Below the pieces are notes generated by a model. The model was not told the origin of the DNA, did not search any database, and saw nothing but the letters and a program-made list of their open reading frames with translations. From the NCBI GenBank assembly GCA_002118135.1, contig BDIU01000280.1:124001-188000 (forward strand): a DNA stretch of 64,000 nt. Direction: 5' to 3'. A program made the translations under genes and the position numbers. This document shows positions 1-10,496 of this stretch, piece after piece. Position 1 is the stretch's first letter. Each line of letters begins with the position of its first letter. This DNA is from Trebouxia sp. TZW2008 (Eukaryota; Chlorophyta; Trebouxiophyceae; Trebouxiales; Trebouxiaceae).

Positions 1-326
1 CAAATTTGTTTCAATTGATTTGTTGAATATACTGCTCAGGAGTAGGCACTTGGCACAGGCATGATTTTGCAGAAAGCATCTGACATGACCCCAACTGAAC
101 AGGCATCACCGCTCAAAGACCGACCTCCAGCACAAGCATCAGTACACAGATGTGATCTGATACATCATGAGCTAAACAGATGTCACTGCTGAACTTGGCA
201 CGGCCCAACTCTGCAGAGATAAAGTCAGCTGTTCTTGGGTACAGCACGATAAAGAGAGCTTGAGGTGTGCCAAAGCAGAGAGCCATGTGCTCTCAACTGA
301 GTCGCAGCACCAATGGGGTACCAAAG

Positions 327-1165
327 CTTGCATCCTGTGCCAGCCATCTCAGGCCTCGACCAGTAGACTCTGGTGAAATACTCAGACATTCAGGTGACTT
401 TCTTGTAAGGCAAAGGGTGCGTTTATTTGTCACATCAAGCTCACTTCAAACATGTTGGCTCTGGTGACCCACTCCAACACTCATATGACTGTCTTGTAAG
501 ACAAAGGGTGTAATGATTGATCACATCAAGCTCACCTGAGTAGTGGAAGACCAGAGAGTCGCCAGGCCTTGCGTCTTGTGCTAGCCACCTGAACCCCTCA
601 AACATGTTTGCCCTGGTTGGCCACTGAGATGAGCTGGCCTGGTCATCAGTCAACACCCGGAAATCAGAGTCTTGGAACTGGAAACGGCTCTTGAGCAGGA
701 ACATCATGCAATGGGCGTCATTGATGCAGCCGTTCAAAGCGCAGCTTGATCCCCTGCATAGCAGAATTTGCTGATGTCAGGGGCCTGGAATTGGAATTTT
801 AGGACTAGAAGCATTGCTGCTGCAGAAGCAATGAGTGAAGTTGCTGCTGAGCACTGCTGCACTGCCTGCATAGAAGGTCCAATTGCAGCTGGTTCCCCTG
901 CACAATAGTGAGAAAGCTTACGACAACTGAAAGGCTGGAATGAGAAGCACCTGGAAGTCAGAGTCCTGGAACTGGAGAGTGTCTCTTGAGCAAGACCATC
1001 CTGCAATGGGCTTTATCGATCTAGCCTTTCAAGGCACAGCTGCATGCCCTGCACAACAGTGATCAAGCTCGAGAGAGCTGAAATGCTGGAGATGGAAACG
1101 CCTAGAACTCGGAGTCCTGGAACTGGTAATGGCTCTTCAGCAGGAAAATCATGCAGTGAGCTCCC
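327..1165 (-). repeat. Decayed copies of the metacaspase p20 exon
   Basis: Fragments resembling exon 753-536 lie around it on the same strand. Copies near 1165-1113 (reads [19 protein letters not shown] then a stop), 1010-955 and 812-780 match its first half. A copy near 356-327 matches the [10 protein letters not shown] part. Intron sequence after the exon is also repeated (378-460 versus 492-540). The copies have stops or shifts and look non-functional. Confidence 0.65.
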
Positions 1166-3282
1166 AAGCGGGCTGTATTTGTGCTGTGACATTGCCAAGA
1201 AGCAGTTTTGTCTTGAATGGAGATCAGGGTCACCAGGCATGCGGTTACAGCACAGTCACAGCATGTCTTGGCTGAGCAGTTCACTTGTAGTCTCAGGCCT
1301 CACATGAGGACTTTTAAGGCAGGGTGAAAGGCTGCCTGAGGGGTGGTAATTTTGTTGTGGGACATTGCTGAGGGGCATCTGTCTCTAGCAAGGAGGTTAC
1401 AGTTACAAGGCATGCAAAGATACTGCTGTCACAAACATGTGCTGGCTGAAGAGGCTCACTTGTAGTTGCAGCCACAAATGAGGGCTTTACGGCGAGGTGG
1501 CAGGCCGCCTGATGGATTGTAGCTGTGCTGCGGGACATTGCCAAGGGGCATTTGGCTCTGAAAAGGGGCACCACCCTGACTTTCCTGGTACGGCCCTGCC
1601 TGCAGCATCATGATCAGTATCTGTGATCAGTCATCATGACAACAGTATCAGGTTGTAGTTGTGTTGTGCAACATTGCCAAGGGGACGACCGGCTCTGGAA
1701 AGTGGCAACACCCTAGCTTTCCCAGTATGGCCCTGCCTGCAGCACCATAACCTGTCATGGTATGACTCCCTGTGGATATTGTATTGTGGGCAATTGCATC
1801 TGGTGACTCACCTGCAATCACTAGTCAAGGCCTTTGCTCTGACAGTGCTGAAACACATAGAGTCTCCAGCATACTTGCTTGGTCATTGCAGATGCTTTTC
1901 ATGTCAAATGTGCCGAATTGGAGACGGTCTGATGACATACTTTAGACACTGCAACACGACTGTGGTATAACAAAATCAGTCACAACAAAATCGGCAAACA
2001 AGACAACTGCATTGCCTGCTCATGCACAACTCAGAGTCAAAGGATCTAGTCTTTGGCGTGCTGGCGCTGTATGCAAAGTATGATCAGCAATGTGTGACAC
2101 AGGAAAAGACCTGACTGGATTTGGTTTTGCGTGCCAAATTGCTGGCATTGATTTCACAGCAGTCAGTTGAACCTGAGTTGACAGGTGAAGTGTCACACCT
2201 GACCAGGATTGACATGGGGTAGCGGACCCATGCCATAGTTTGGTGGGGCCCCTTGAGGCTGCTGGAACTGCCCTTGCCCCAGGCTGCCCTGCGTGTGGTA
2301 CTGCGGTTGCTGATACTGCTGTGCAGGACCATAAGAGTGGTTGCCATATTGTTGCTGACCACTTAACTGCTGCTGACCCCCATAGGGTTGCTGACCATAT
2401 GGCTGTTGACCATAAGGCTGTTGACCGTAGGGTTGCTGACCATACCCTTGCTGCCCATAGCCCTGCTGTGAGTATGATTGGTTCTGGTAGTTCTGCTGTG
2501 ATGGTCTGCCGGAAATCAGCTCATCTGCCTTGGCTGTCAGCTTATCCATAAAGCCCCTGTATAGGGGGGGAGGGGCAGGCCCCTCAAGGGTGTGTGGGGT
2601 GCCTGCACAGCAAGAGGTTCTGTCAGACTTGTACTCCAAGTGCTTGGTACTTGCTGCCTCTGAAAACGATACTGCAAACACTCTATGTTTCTAGTAAATG
2701 TTTTGGGTGTGTGCGGACTGTGAAAAGCTGACTTGACACAGCATACCGCTTGTGGCAGACTACCAAAAGCATCAACACAGAGAATGCAATTGTTCCTCCA
2801 TGTGTGATCTAACAGCACTCAATACAGGAGATCCCATCCTAGGCAGGCAGCACATGCATGTTGAGGTGCAGCACTGCGGATAAGGCTGTACCTGGGTAGC
2901 CAGGAGGAGCACCAGTCACAGCTGGCCAAGGAACAGGGGTCTGACCAGCGGGAACTTTTATTGTTCCTGATTCGCTTCCTTGGCGTCCAGTTATGACTGT
3001 GTTGTCTTTCATGTCCTGACGGTCGGCAGCGCTGCCTGCTGCTTGATCTCTGCTGTCAGACTTTGGCGACGCCTCCTGCACTGGATTCGAGACCGAGCCG
3101 GTGGAGGGAGATGGCTGTACGCTGGCAGGTGACATTGCTGAGAATGCAGCACTTTGTGGGGGTCCGGCCGGCGCGCCTGGTTGCTTTTGCGCAGATTCAG
3201 CTGCTGAAGCCGAGTCCGCAGGTGGCTGCAGCACGACGTGCTGCGGTGCAGTTGAAGTTGCTGTGTTGGCGGTACCTGACAT
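536..3282 (-). CDS. Type I metacaspase, 3' part beyond the window
   Basis: Caspase-like cysteine protease (Arg/Lys-specific in known metacaspases). Exons seen: about 3282-2893, with start MSGTANT and a Pro/Ser/Ala-rich stretch ending GAPPGYPG; about 2567-2199, with [14 protein letters not shown] then [10 protein letters not shown] repeats; and 753-536, holding the N-terminal p20 segment with [14 protein letters not shown] and [11 protein letters not shown]. The last is the type I metacaspase block just before the catalytic HG, and the exon ends in a good donor after FHYSG. Exons with the catalytic His and Cys are not visible and must lie left of base 1. The short exon that should hold the p20 first strand, between 754 and 2198, was not found. 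The exon 1-2 junction is not resolved to the base (phases do not match for the obvious sites), so a small exon may be missing. The Gln/Pro-rich prodomain fits type I rather than type II. Confidence 0.75.
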
Positions 3283-4372
3283 TTTGAGCTGGGGTTCACG
3301 ATGTCTGGGTATCACCGCACGTTAACCGTTCACACTTCGCCTTAAGTTCCAGCTGCCTTCACCTGCCATGCCGTTTTGGATTCCTTGACAGTTTGACCTA
3401 TCCGCCCTGACAGTAGGGGCGTTTCACGCCTTTGCTCCTTGTACGTGTAGAGCACGTTGCACTGGAAGGCTTTTGTTGACTGATGAAAGCCGTTGTGCTA
3501 GCCAACAAGGCACCATTGCGTAGTAACACCAGTGTTGCAGTGCTTCAAAGCTGTTCTGTGGGGATTTGCAGTAATTATTGCATATTTGTTGCAAAACATG
3601 GCGTTTCAAGCTTCGGCAATAGACATGCCGTTCTGCGATGTGCTGAAGGGCCTCAGCTGTCAAATATAACATACCGCAAGAGAGAGAACTCCGTCGTACA
3701 GCCAGAACGGGCATGTGGTAGCTCCAGAAGCCCTGCCTGTTCAGCAAAGACAATTGCTTCTTCTTTCTGTCGCGGACTGTGTCGGGTTCCGGCTTCTGGC
3801 AGCGTCTGCAATCTGTTTGGCAGCACCTGTGATACGATCCCCCAGTGGAAGCGTGACAGTCTTAGCTGCCCAGCACTCGTTTATCGTCACACAGTCAGGC
3901 GGCAGACAACTTGTCAGCTCTTACTTTCTCTTGTGTTTTGCTGAGCCCAGTCGCGGCACAAGCGTTGCTTCTGGTTCAGCAGTGAAGCTGAAGCTTTGCG
4001 CTGGCGCGTCCGCAAGGCTGTAAGCTTGGCGCGAGTTAAGAGGTACGGAAGCACTGACCACGCTGCACCGGCAAATGCTTTGCAGACGCATTTTTGAACC
4101 GCATCAGCGCCAGATTTGGAGCACGGTCTGAAGTTTTTGCTGGTCCAAGCTTGCTTTCCAAAGCAGGAACGCAGCTGCTCACTCTGCGCAGCTGGCAGAC
4201 AACTTGGATAGGGCACAAGGCTGTGATGCAGGCTGTCATGCATGTGGATGTCCTGCTCATACATCCAGTCAATTGCTTTAGCCATACCATAGGGTGCCTG
4301 GGCTTGAGGCACCGTGTTTGCAAACTCACAATGTCTTTGCACGCTCTGAGGCTCCTTGTGCTTTGCTACAGC
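3283..4372. other. Intergenic, divergent flank of the metacaspase gene
   Basis: No coding exon could be supported. The stretch should hold the promoters of the metacaspase (-) and of the small gene starting near 4373 (+). A good acceptor just before 4373 suggests an untranslated leader exon of the latter somewhere here. Confidence 0.4.
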
Positions 4373-5025
4373 ATGACTACAGTCAGCGAACTAGTGGACA
4401 AGGGCGATATTCCTGAACAGCGCAAGAAACATGTCAAGAGTCTTTTGCACAGCTTGGGATATGCAGCAGGCAGTGCAGTGGGCAAGGCTTTTGTGAAGCT
4501 CACCAAAAAGGACATGACAGACGCAGGCGTGAGCATTGCAGATGCCAATGCCATACTAGCTGAAGTAGAGTCACTGCAAGGTAGCCTACTTTGCTGATGT
4601 CAGAATGTTGCACTCAGCTTAATGATTCTTGGTTTCATGGTCCCCTGGGGTATGCTAGTGATTAAATTGAAACAATTGGCGCGTCATTCAGCCGTGATCC
4701 AGTGGACGTTCGCTTGTAGGGTCCTCAGTTGGAGGCGTGGCTGCACAAAATATGGTCAGAAAATGGGTGAGGCTTGCTAGTATATTCTTGTTGGTGTCGA
4801 TACAAGCTGATGCGCAGAAACCATGTCTTTTCAGGGAGCAATATGGTGAATGTCAAGGTCAGAGGAGAAACTGCATTTTCTCCAGTTCAGCTGTATCTTG
4901 CGGCTGGAGAGTCTGACCAAGCCACATCTGGACATGTGTACATGGACAACATCAGGGCCATGATGCATGGACCGCCAGCGGACGTTCCAACATGGTTTGC
5001 GAAGACATACATGCTTCGAGAATGA
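4373..5025 (+). CDS. Small hypothetical protein with SAM-like helical stretch
   Basis: First coding exon 4373-4580 begins MTTVSELVDKGDIPEQ just after an acceptor and ends at CAAG/GTAGCC. Its last 30 residues (LTKKDMTDAGVSIADANAIL) have the spacing of the end of a SAM domain, but this is pattern reading only. A short exon near 4730-4764 (LEAWLHKIW or another frame) and a last exon from about 4836 (VNVKVRGETAFSPVQLYLAAG) to the stop at 5025 look coding. The phases of the three pieces do not join cleanly with the obvious splice sites, so the model is provisional. No function is proposed. Confidence 0.4.
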
Positions 5026-6254
5026 AGGGAGCGCTGTTGTATCGTGATGTAAATGACTTGTCTCAGAAGCAATTCACGGCAGGTTCCGAGCTCATTGTAT
5101 GGTCAGGTGAGTGCCATGTCACAAGGTGCTCAAGATGTTAACATTTCTTCTGTGCTGTGTCTGTTGCTTTCTGATGTTGTCTATACAAGTTGGGTGTGTC
5201 TCCAATGCAACTCGGGGTTGTGGTCTTCATCAAATGACTAGATCTGAGGCAAGTAGTCATGACTTGTGCAGGCACATTGGACGCAAGCATGCTGCAAATG
5301 GTGCGATCGGCTTATAGCATGCTCAGCAGCAACTGTCAGCATGTCTCAGCGCTGCTCACTGTAGGCACAAAATACAGCAAGGAGGATTGAGTCCTCTTTC
5401 TTGTGTTGCGTGCTAGACACTGGCGCCTGGAAGAACCTGAGAACCAGGGGTTTTTTTTTTTTTTTGGTGGGTTCAGGGGAGATGTCCATTCCCAGTAGGC
5501 AAACAGCCAACCGAGACACTGGACGAACCTGGCATGTGCACGAACAACGGCATAGTCAACGAGCGGCTAAGCGATCAGTCTGATGCGGGAAGTCCCCGAA
5601 AATGGGGCTAGCAAAACGCTTTGGAGCCATGACAACCAGAATCAGAGTTTGGCGCTTTGTGGCCAAGAAGTCTATTGCTGTTTCATGAGCTAGCTGCCAG
5701 CAATAGTCTTGTGTTCAGGCAATGTGTTACTGTGAATCGAATATCACATTGTCTTGAAAATCTTGACTAGATCTGCCTGCGGATAACAAAATAGTCGTTG
5801 GCAATGTGCTTGGCCTCTCCAATGATCAGCTTTTATGCATGCGTTGTCGCTCATGCTTTCTGCGCAAAAGCCTGCCAATTATTCCAGCCCACGGCAAACG
5901 AGGCTTGGGCACTTCGAGGAGGACTATTGTGCTGGGACTACTCTCAATGGTTTAGTTCCTTGCGACCGGCTTACGACAGATGGTGAGGCTTTTCGTTCGT
6001 CTTCTGTGACTGCCAGTGACAGCCATGCCACGTGACCATTCACGTCATCCCGAGAAGCCCGAGAAAGCCACGAGAAGGCGAATTTACATGCTTCAGCTAG
6101 ACAACAAGTCTAATCGCATGTGCCACAAGTGGCAAACTCTAATTCAAACAACTGAGTTGTGTGATTCTATCATTGTAAGTCATGAGCGACAACAAAATCA
6201 AAACTCGATAAGCAAAAACAGTTTGTGTTGTAAAGAAATAACCGGAAAGCAACC
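5026..6254. other. Intergenic, with a 15-T run
   Basis: No supported gene. The only clear feature is a homopolymer of 15 T at 5451-5465. Open frames here are short and lack splice or family support. Confidence 0.4.
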
Positions 6255-6461
6255 TCAAGCGTTAGCATTGGAATCAACAGCCATTGAAGTAGACCCAGCA
6301 GCATCTACAATTGAGGCAGCAACGTTGCTTGGGGCCTCTGGCAAAATGGTAATCCCAGCCTGCTGAAGTACTATCGTGGGGTCTACAGCCACTGATTTGC
6401 GGATGGGCTTTGGCCTGCCTGCCATGCCAAAACCTGCTGGCCTGCGCGCTGCAGCAGGAGC
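6255..6461 (-). CDS. Possible last exon of a small unknown gene
   Basis: A 68-residue open frame follows a good acceptor (CCTGCCCAG) at 6461 and ends at 6255. It is Ala/Pro-rich: ARRPAGFGMAGRPKPIRKS, then VDPTIVLQQAGITILPEAP. The composition looks like protein rather than noise. Upstream sequence to about 6690 (MTACLFRELSARCRTVAYRE) may be a first exon, but no phase-consistent junction was found. If real, the gene is divergent from the SRPBCC gene starting at 6779. No family recognised. Confidence 0.3.
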   Translation of the reverse strand, partial: APAAARRPAGFGMAGRPKPIRKSVAVDPTIVLQQAGITILPEAPSNVAASIVDAAGSTSMAVDSNANA

Positions 6462-6778
6462 CTGGGCAGGTGCACATGATGCTGCTATGCATGCTGAGCA
6501 ATTGGATGGCATGTCGAGTTGCAACCATTATTTTATGAAGGGATGCATAATAGCGATAGAGCTCACGATACGCAACTGTGCGGCAACGTGCGGAGAGCTC
6601 TCGGAATAAGCAGGCTGTCATAGGCGTCGTGCTGGTGTCTTCGTCAAGCCGTGCCGTACTTGAGGCTGGCGGGTTCTTAGACACAGCACAGGCGTGGATG
6701 TCAGACGATCTTTGACTTTGAAAGCGCACGCCGTTGGAAAGAGCTTGGGTCTAGGTTCTGCCAAGGGCTGCAGTCACC

Positions 6779-9203
6779 ATGAATATGACGTTAATGTACA
6801 ATGGAAAGCAGTTTGCACCTGTCAGTACACAAAGATCAGTTGTGGTGCCATATGATGCTGAAATTATCTGGTCTGTCGTCGGCAAATTTGGGCGACAAGC
6901 TCTATGGATGGGTAGTGTGGAGGGCCAGCGCATATTCACGCAGCTTCTCGTGAGTTCCTAAGCCGTTATGTCCTGCAAATTTAGCTGTCCAGCACCGAGG
7001 TGCTGTTGAAATTTTCACAAGCCAACAGCTTGCCACCGCCAGGCGCTGCTGGCATTCAGATTTGACAGCAAATCACACATGCTGCAGGGAGGTGAGACTG
7101 CTGATTACATTGGCGCAGTCAGGGTCTTTGGCATAGCTGATAAGCTACTGTTTGAACAGCTAACCAGACTGGACAATCAGGACATGGTCATGTAAGCTGT
7201 CCCACGCTTCACTTCGACCTGATGGCGCTCTGGCTCACCTGCCTGCCATGCAGCATCGCATGTGACCTTGCTGCAGTTTTCTCCTTGTGCAAGCTTGAGG
7301 GTCTTGCTGATGCAGGGGCTGGCAACTGATGACACACCCAATGAACAGCAACCCATGGCCAGCGGCTTTTGTCAACTTCAAAGCCTCCATTCAAGTTTTC
7401 CCAGTGTCAATTCCTGGCAGGCAGGCGTTCCTTCAGTGGAAGATGGAGCTGCTGACAGAGCCGCATGCTGCTGCGCACATGACTAATTCCATGAATGACA
7501 TCATGGAGGTTGGCTTGTCAAGTAAGGCTCACCATGCCAATCCCATGTCATGAGCTAGCTGCACCATGTAGAGCAGAACCTACATCAAAAGACACCGCTG
7601 AGGCTACTGCTGAAACACGACCAACCAAAAGCATAGTCCAGGCAAAACCACTCAAAGTCTTCACTAAAATGTGAGCAACCATCGCACTAGCAAATAAAGA
7701 TACACCTCCGGTCTTACTATCAGTCAGCACACACAACTTGCGCGTTGCCCATGCACTGTGCTGCAAGTGCAGAGCATTAAGTCACATCTGTGTATCACAG
7801 CATAGCCCTGGCGGTGTTGAGCTTGATTCGCATTGTCAGGTCAGGTCTGTGTGATGTCAAATGACCGAGTTCATGATCGTGACTGTCAGCTGAAGTTGCA
7901 ATCTGTACCTCAGCTGGAGCAAGCACCTTGTCATGCTGCCAGCAGCTTGCTGCAGATATTGTCCAGGTACCTGTGCATTGGCAGAGTCAGTGCAGTTGTT
8001 CAGTGCTGTGCAAACAAGAGCTTCCCTGCACCTGTCACTAATGCAGTCCTGCTCAGCATGCAACATCTGTGCAGATCTGACCAAATACATGGAGAAGACT
8101 GCCAGTAATAGTGGAGGCAGCAGCTCTGGCAGTCATACTACTGGCGTCATAGGCAGCTCGGTTGCACCTCAAGCTTATGGTGTTCAGTATATGCAGCAGC
8201 CTACAGCCGCACCAACACAGACCCCATCGCTATCTCAAGGTACACCTCATGACTTGCTTGGCTGCATGTGCATACTGATACGCAACTGTCCAAAAACAAA
8301 GGAGCGATGTGTTTGGCTGATGGCACCAAATGTCATGCACAGGTTGTTGCAATACATGTTGGCCTGCATGCTCACCAAGACACACTTACTTTTTATGCAT
8401 CACTGTGACAACACTGTGTGTGTTTCTAGTGTTCAGCTGCCAATGCCTTCTTGTATCATCAAGCAGCTGCTTGTCAGACAACTCTGTAGCTGACTGTAAG
8501 AGCAATGACGCCGATCCAAGATCGCTTTTCGGATTGCTGCATCAAGCATGCAGCAGACATTTTGTTGGCTGCTGCAATGCCCCGCATATGCATATACATA
8601 TACATGTTGAAAGCACAACTGAGTTACCATCTGCAACATTTGGCTGCAGCCCTGAACGCAGCCCAGCTGACAGGAAGCTCCACATTCCTTCAGCAGCCCT
8701 CCTTTGTACCAGCTCCTGGGCAAGACTTGTCTGCAGCACAATCAAGCGGCCAAAGCATGGGTCCACCAGGCATGGGCAGTTTCCAACAGCTGCCCATGCA
8801 GTCCCCTCTTTATGGGCAATTTGCACAACAGCAGTTTGGCCCCTATCAGCCCTTCCCTCAAATGTACCAGCAGCATATGCCGATGCTGCAGCAACAGCAC
8901 CCGTACCAGCACTTGTCCTTGAGTCAGCAGCAGCAACAGCAACAACTGCAACAGCAGCTGCAGCAGCAGGCTCAACAGCTGGCACTGAGTCACAGTCTCT
9001 CGGGAGGATCAAGTCTCTCTGGATCACAGCGGGATGTACAAAGAAACCCTTCAGGGGGGTCTCAAAGGGGTTCCCCCCGGGCTGCCCGCCTTGCTGCCAG
9101 TAGTCATGCACACAGCAGTCAACCGCAGACAGCTACGTCTCAATCACTTCCGCAGGCAGCCACAGCTGCATCGGCTCAACAGCAACCACCTGCTGCACAG
9201 TGA
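6779..9203 (+). CDS. SRPBCC (START/Bet v1-like) protein with Gln-rich tail, paralogue A
   Basis: Exons 6779-6949, 7088-7191, 7316-7521, 8075-8239 and 8650-9203 join in phase to 399 aa. Residues 1 to about 160 fit the polyketide-cyclase/MxaD type of SRPBCC fold: a first strand (PVSTQRSVVVPYDAE), then IIWSVVGKFGRQALWMG (compare AVWxxxGDFGxxxxWxP), then ADYIGAVRVFG, LLFEQLTRLD and a last helix with DIMEVG. The family binds small hydrophobic ligands; the ligand here is unknown. Exon 4 encodes a Ser/Gly linker (NLTKYMEKTAS). Exon 5 is a disordered Gln/Pro/Ser-rich tail with runs of Q. The start is the first ATG before the conserved strand. The next gene (10497-13627) has the same exon plan. A folded ligand domain with a prion-like tail suggests a scaffold or RNA-granule role, but that is inference. 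Confidence 0.75.
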
Positions 9204-10496
9204 TGGGGCAGAGGCATGCAGGATAGCATGTGCTGGGCTGTGTGCATGCAAGGGGTGCTGTTCAGACATTGCACTTAGAGCTGGTTCTTTGCTGCTCACA
9301 TCAGCTTGTGGTCTCATGTGAAGCAATGCAAAGTCTGCAGCTTGGTCAAGACTGTGGCAGCAACTGACGGCTGGCAGACGACAGGCTATGTCAGTCTGTA
9401 GATGTGAGTTGTTTTTTTGGTTATGCATGATGCACTGAAGTGTCTTTGTTGACGTAAAACTTCCTGTTTGGTGAGCATCAGTTGGCTTGCTGCCTGATCT
9501 GGGTTGATGGACTGAAGCACTGGCTTTCTGCATGAGCTGTGGCAGGCTGTGCAACTGTTTTGTTAGCCTTTTTTTTCGACTTTTTCTTTCTCATTTGACA
9601 GATTCTACTGTAGCTACCCTAATTGGAATCGGCATCTTGTGCTTCGATTTGAGATTGCTTAGGCTTTTTCCAGTCTCAATCCTTACACATCATGTAGTTG
9701 AGCTTGTTGTTGCCATATAGCGCGCTCGTCGTACATCAGGACGGCGGCTTTACTCAGAATAGAAGGGTGTGAAGAGTGGAGGCTGACAATTACTGCGGTA
9801 ACCAGCACTGACTATAGTGATCGTATGTGTCAGTGTGTGTCCTAGTCATAGTACCTATGCTTGTCGAGGCTTGCAAGCAATGTGTCCTCTGGTCTTGATC
9901 AGAAAGTGGTTTTCTGGTCAAGTTTTGACTTGGTTGTCTTTGTGGAGCTTTACTTCCTTTTTTCAAACTGCTTCTTGTCAAGCGGCTGTCACAATGTCAA
10001 CATTGACAACATTTTCCATGCACAGCATGTTAAAATTTGTATCTACTGATACATGAGGCTGCAGCTGCCGCCCATCTGAGTAGTACCATGCGGTGATGAC
10101 GAGTCTAACTTTGCATGCATGGAGCAGAAGAAGAACGGTTGCGACCGTGGCTCTCGAGGACTCCACGTGACGGATAGAATTACTGATTTTTGGTCTGCTC
10201 ATGGGGATTAACTGAGGTTGATCCCATACTAATAATCGCTACCTCCTGTCTGCAGCGGCGCACAGACACAGAGACCTGGACTCAGCAGGCCACGGTAGGC
10301 GACCCGAGCGGGTGCGATTCTGCCGCTAGGTCGACAACGCTTTCTTCAGTCCACTGAGCGACAGTCGCGACACACAGCTTCTTGGCACGTACGACATTGG
10401 AACAGCAGGGTCTGGGGCAGGTCGCAAGCAGCGCGCAACTTGATTGACATTGCCTCACGCGTGCTTCATCCTCCTAGCTACGATCCCGAAGCAAAC
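9204..10496. other. Spacer between the two SRPBCC paralogues
   Basis: No coding exon supported. It holds the 3' region of paralogue A and the promoter of paralogue B. Confidence 0.4.

Noticed and set aside
8542..9111. Long minus-strand open frame opposite the Gln-rich exon of SRPBCC A
   Set aside because: It is a shadow of CAG-rich coding sequence on the plus strand, with low-complexity Ala/Val content and no splice structure.
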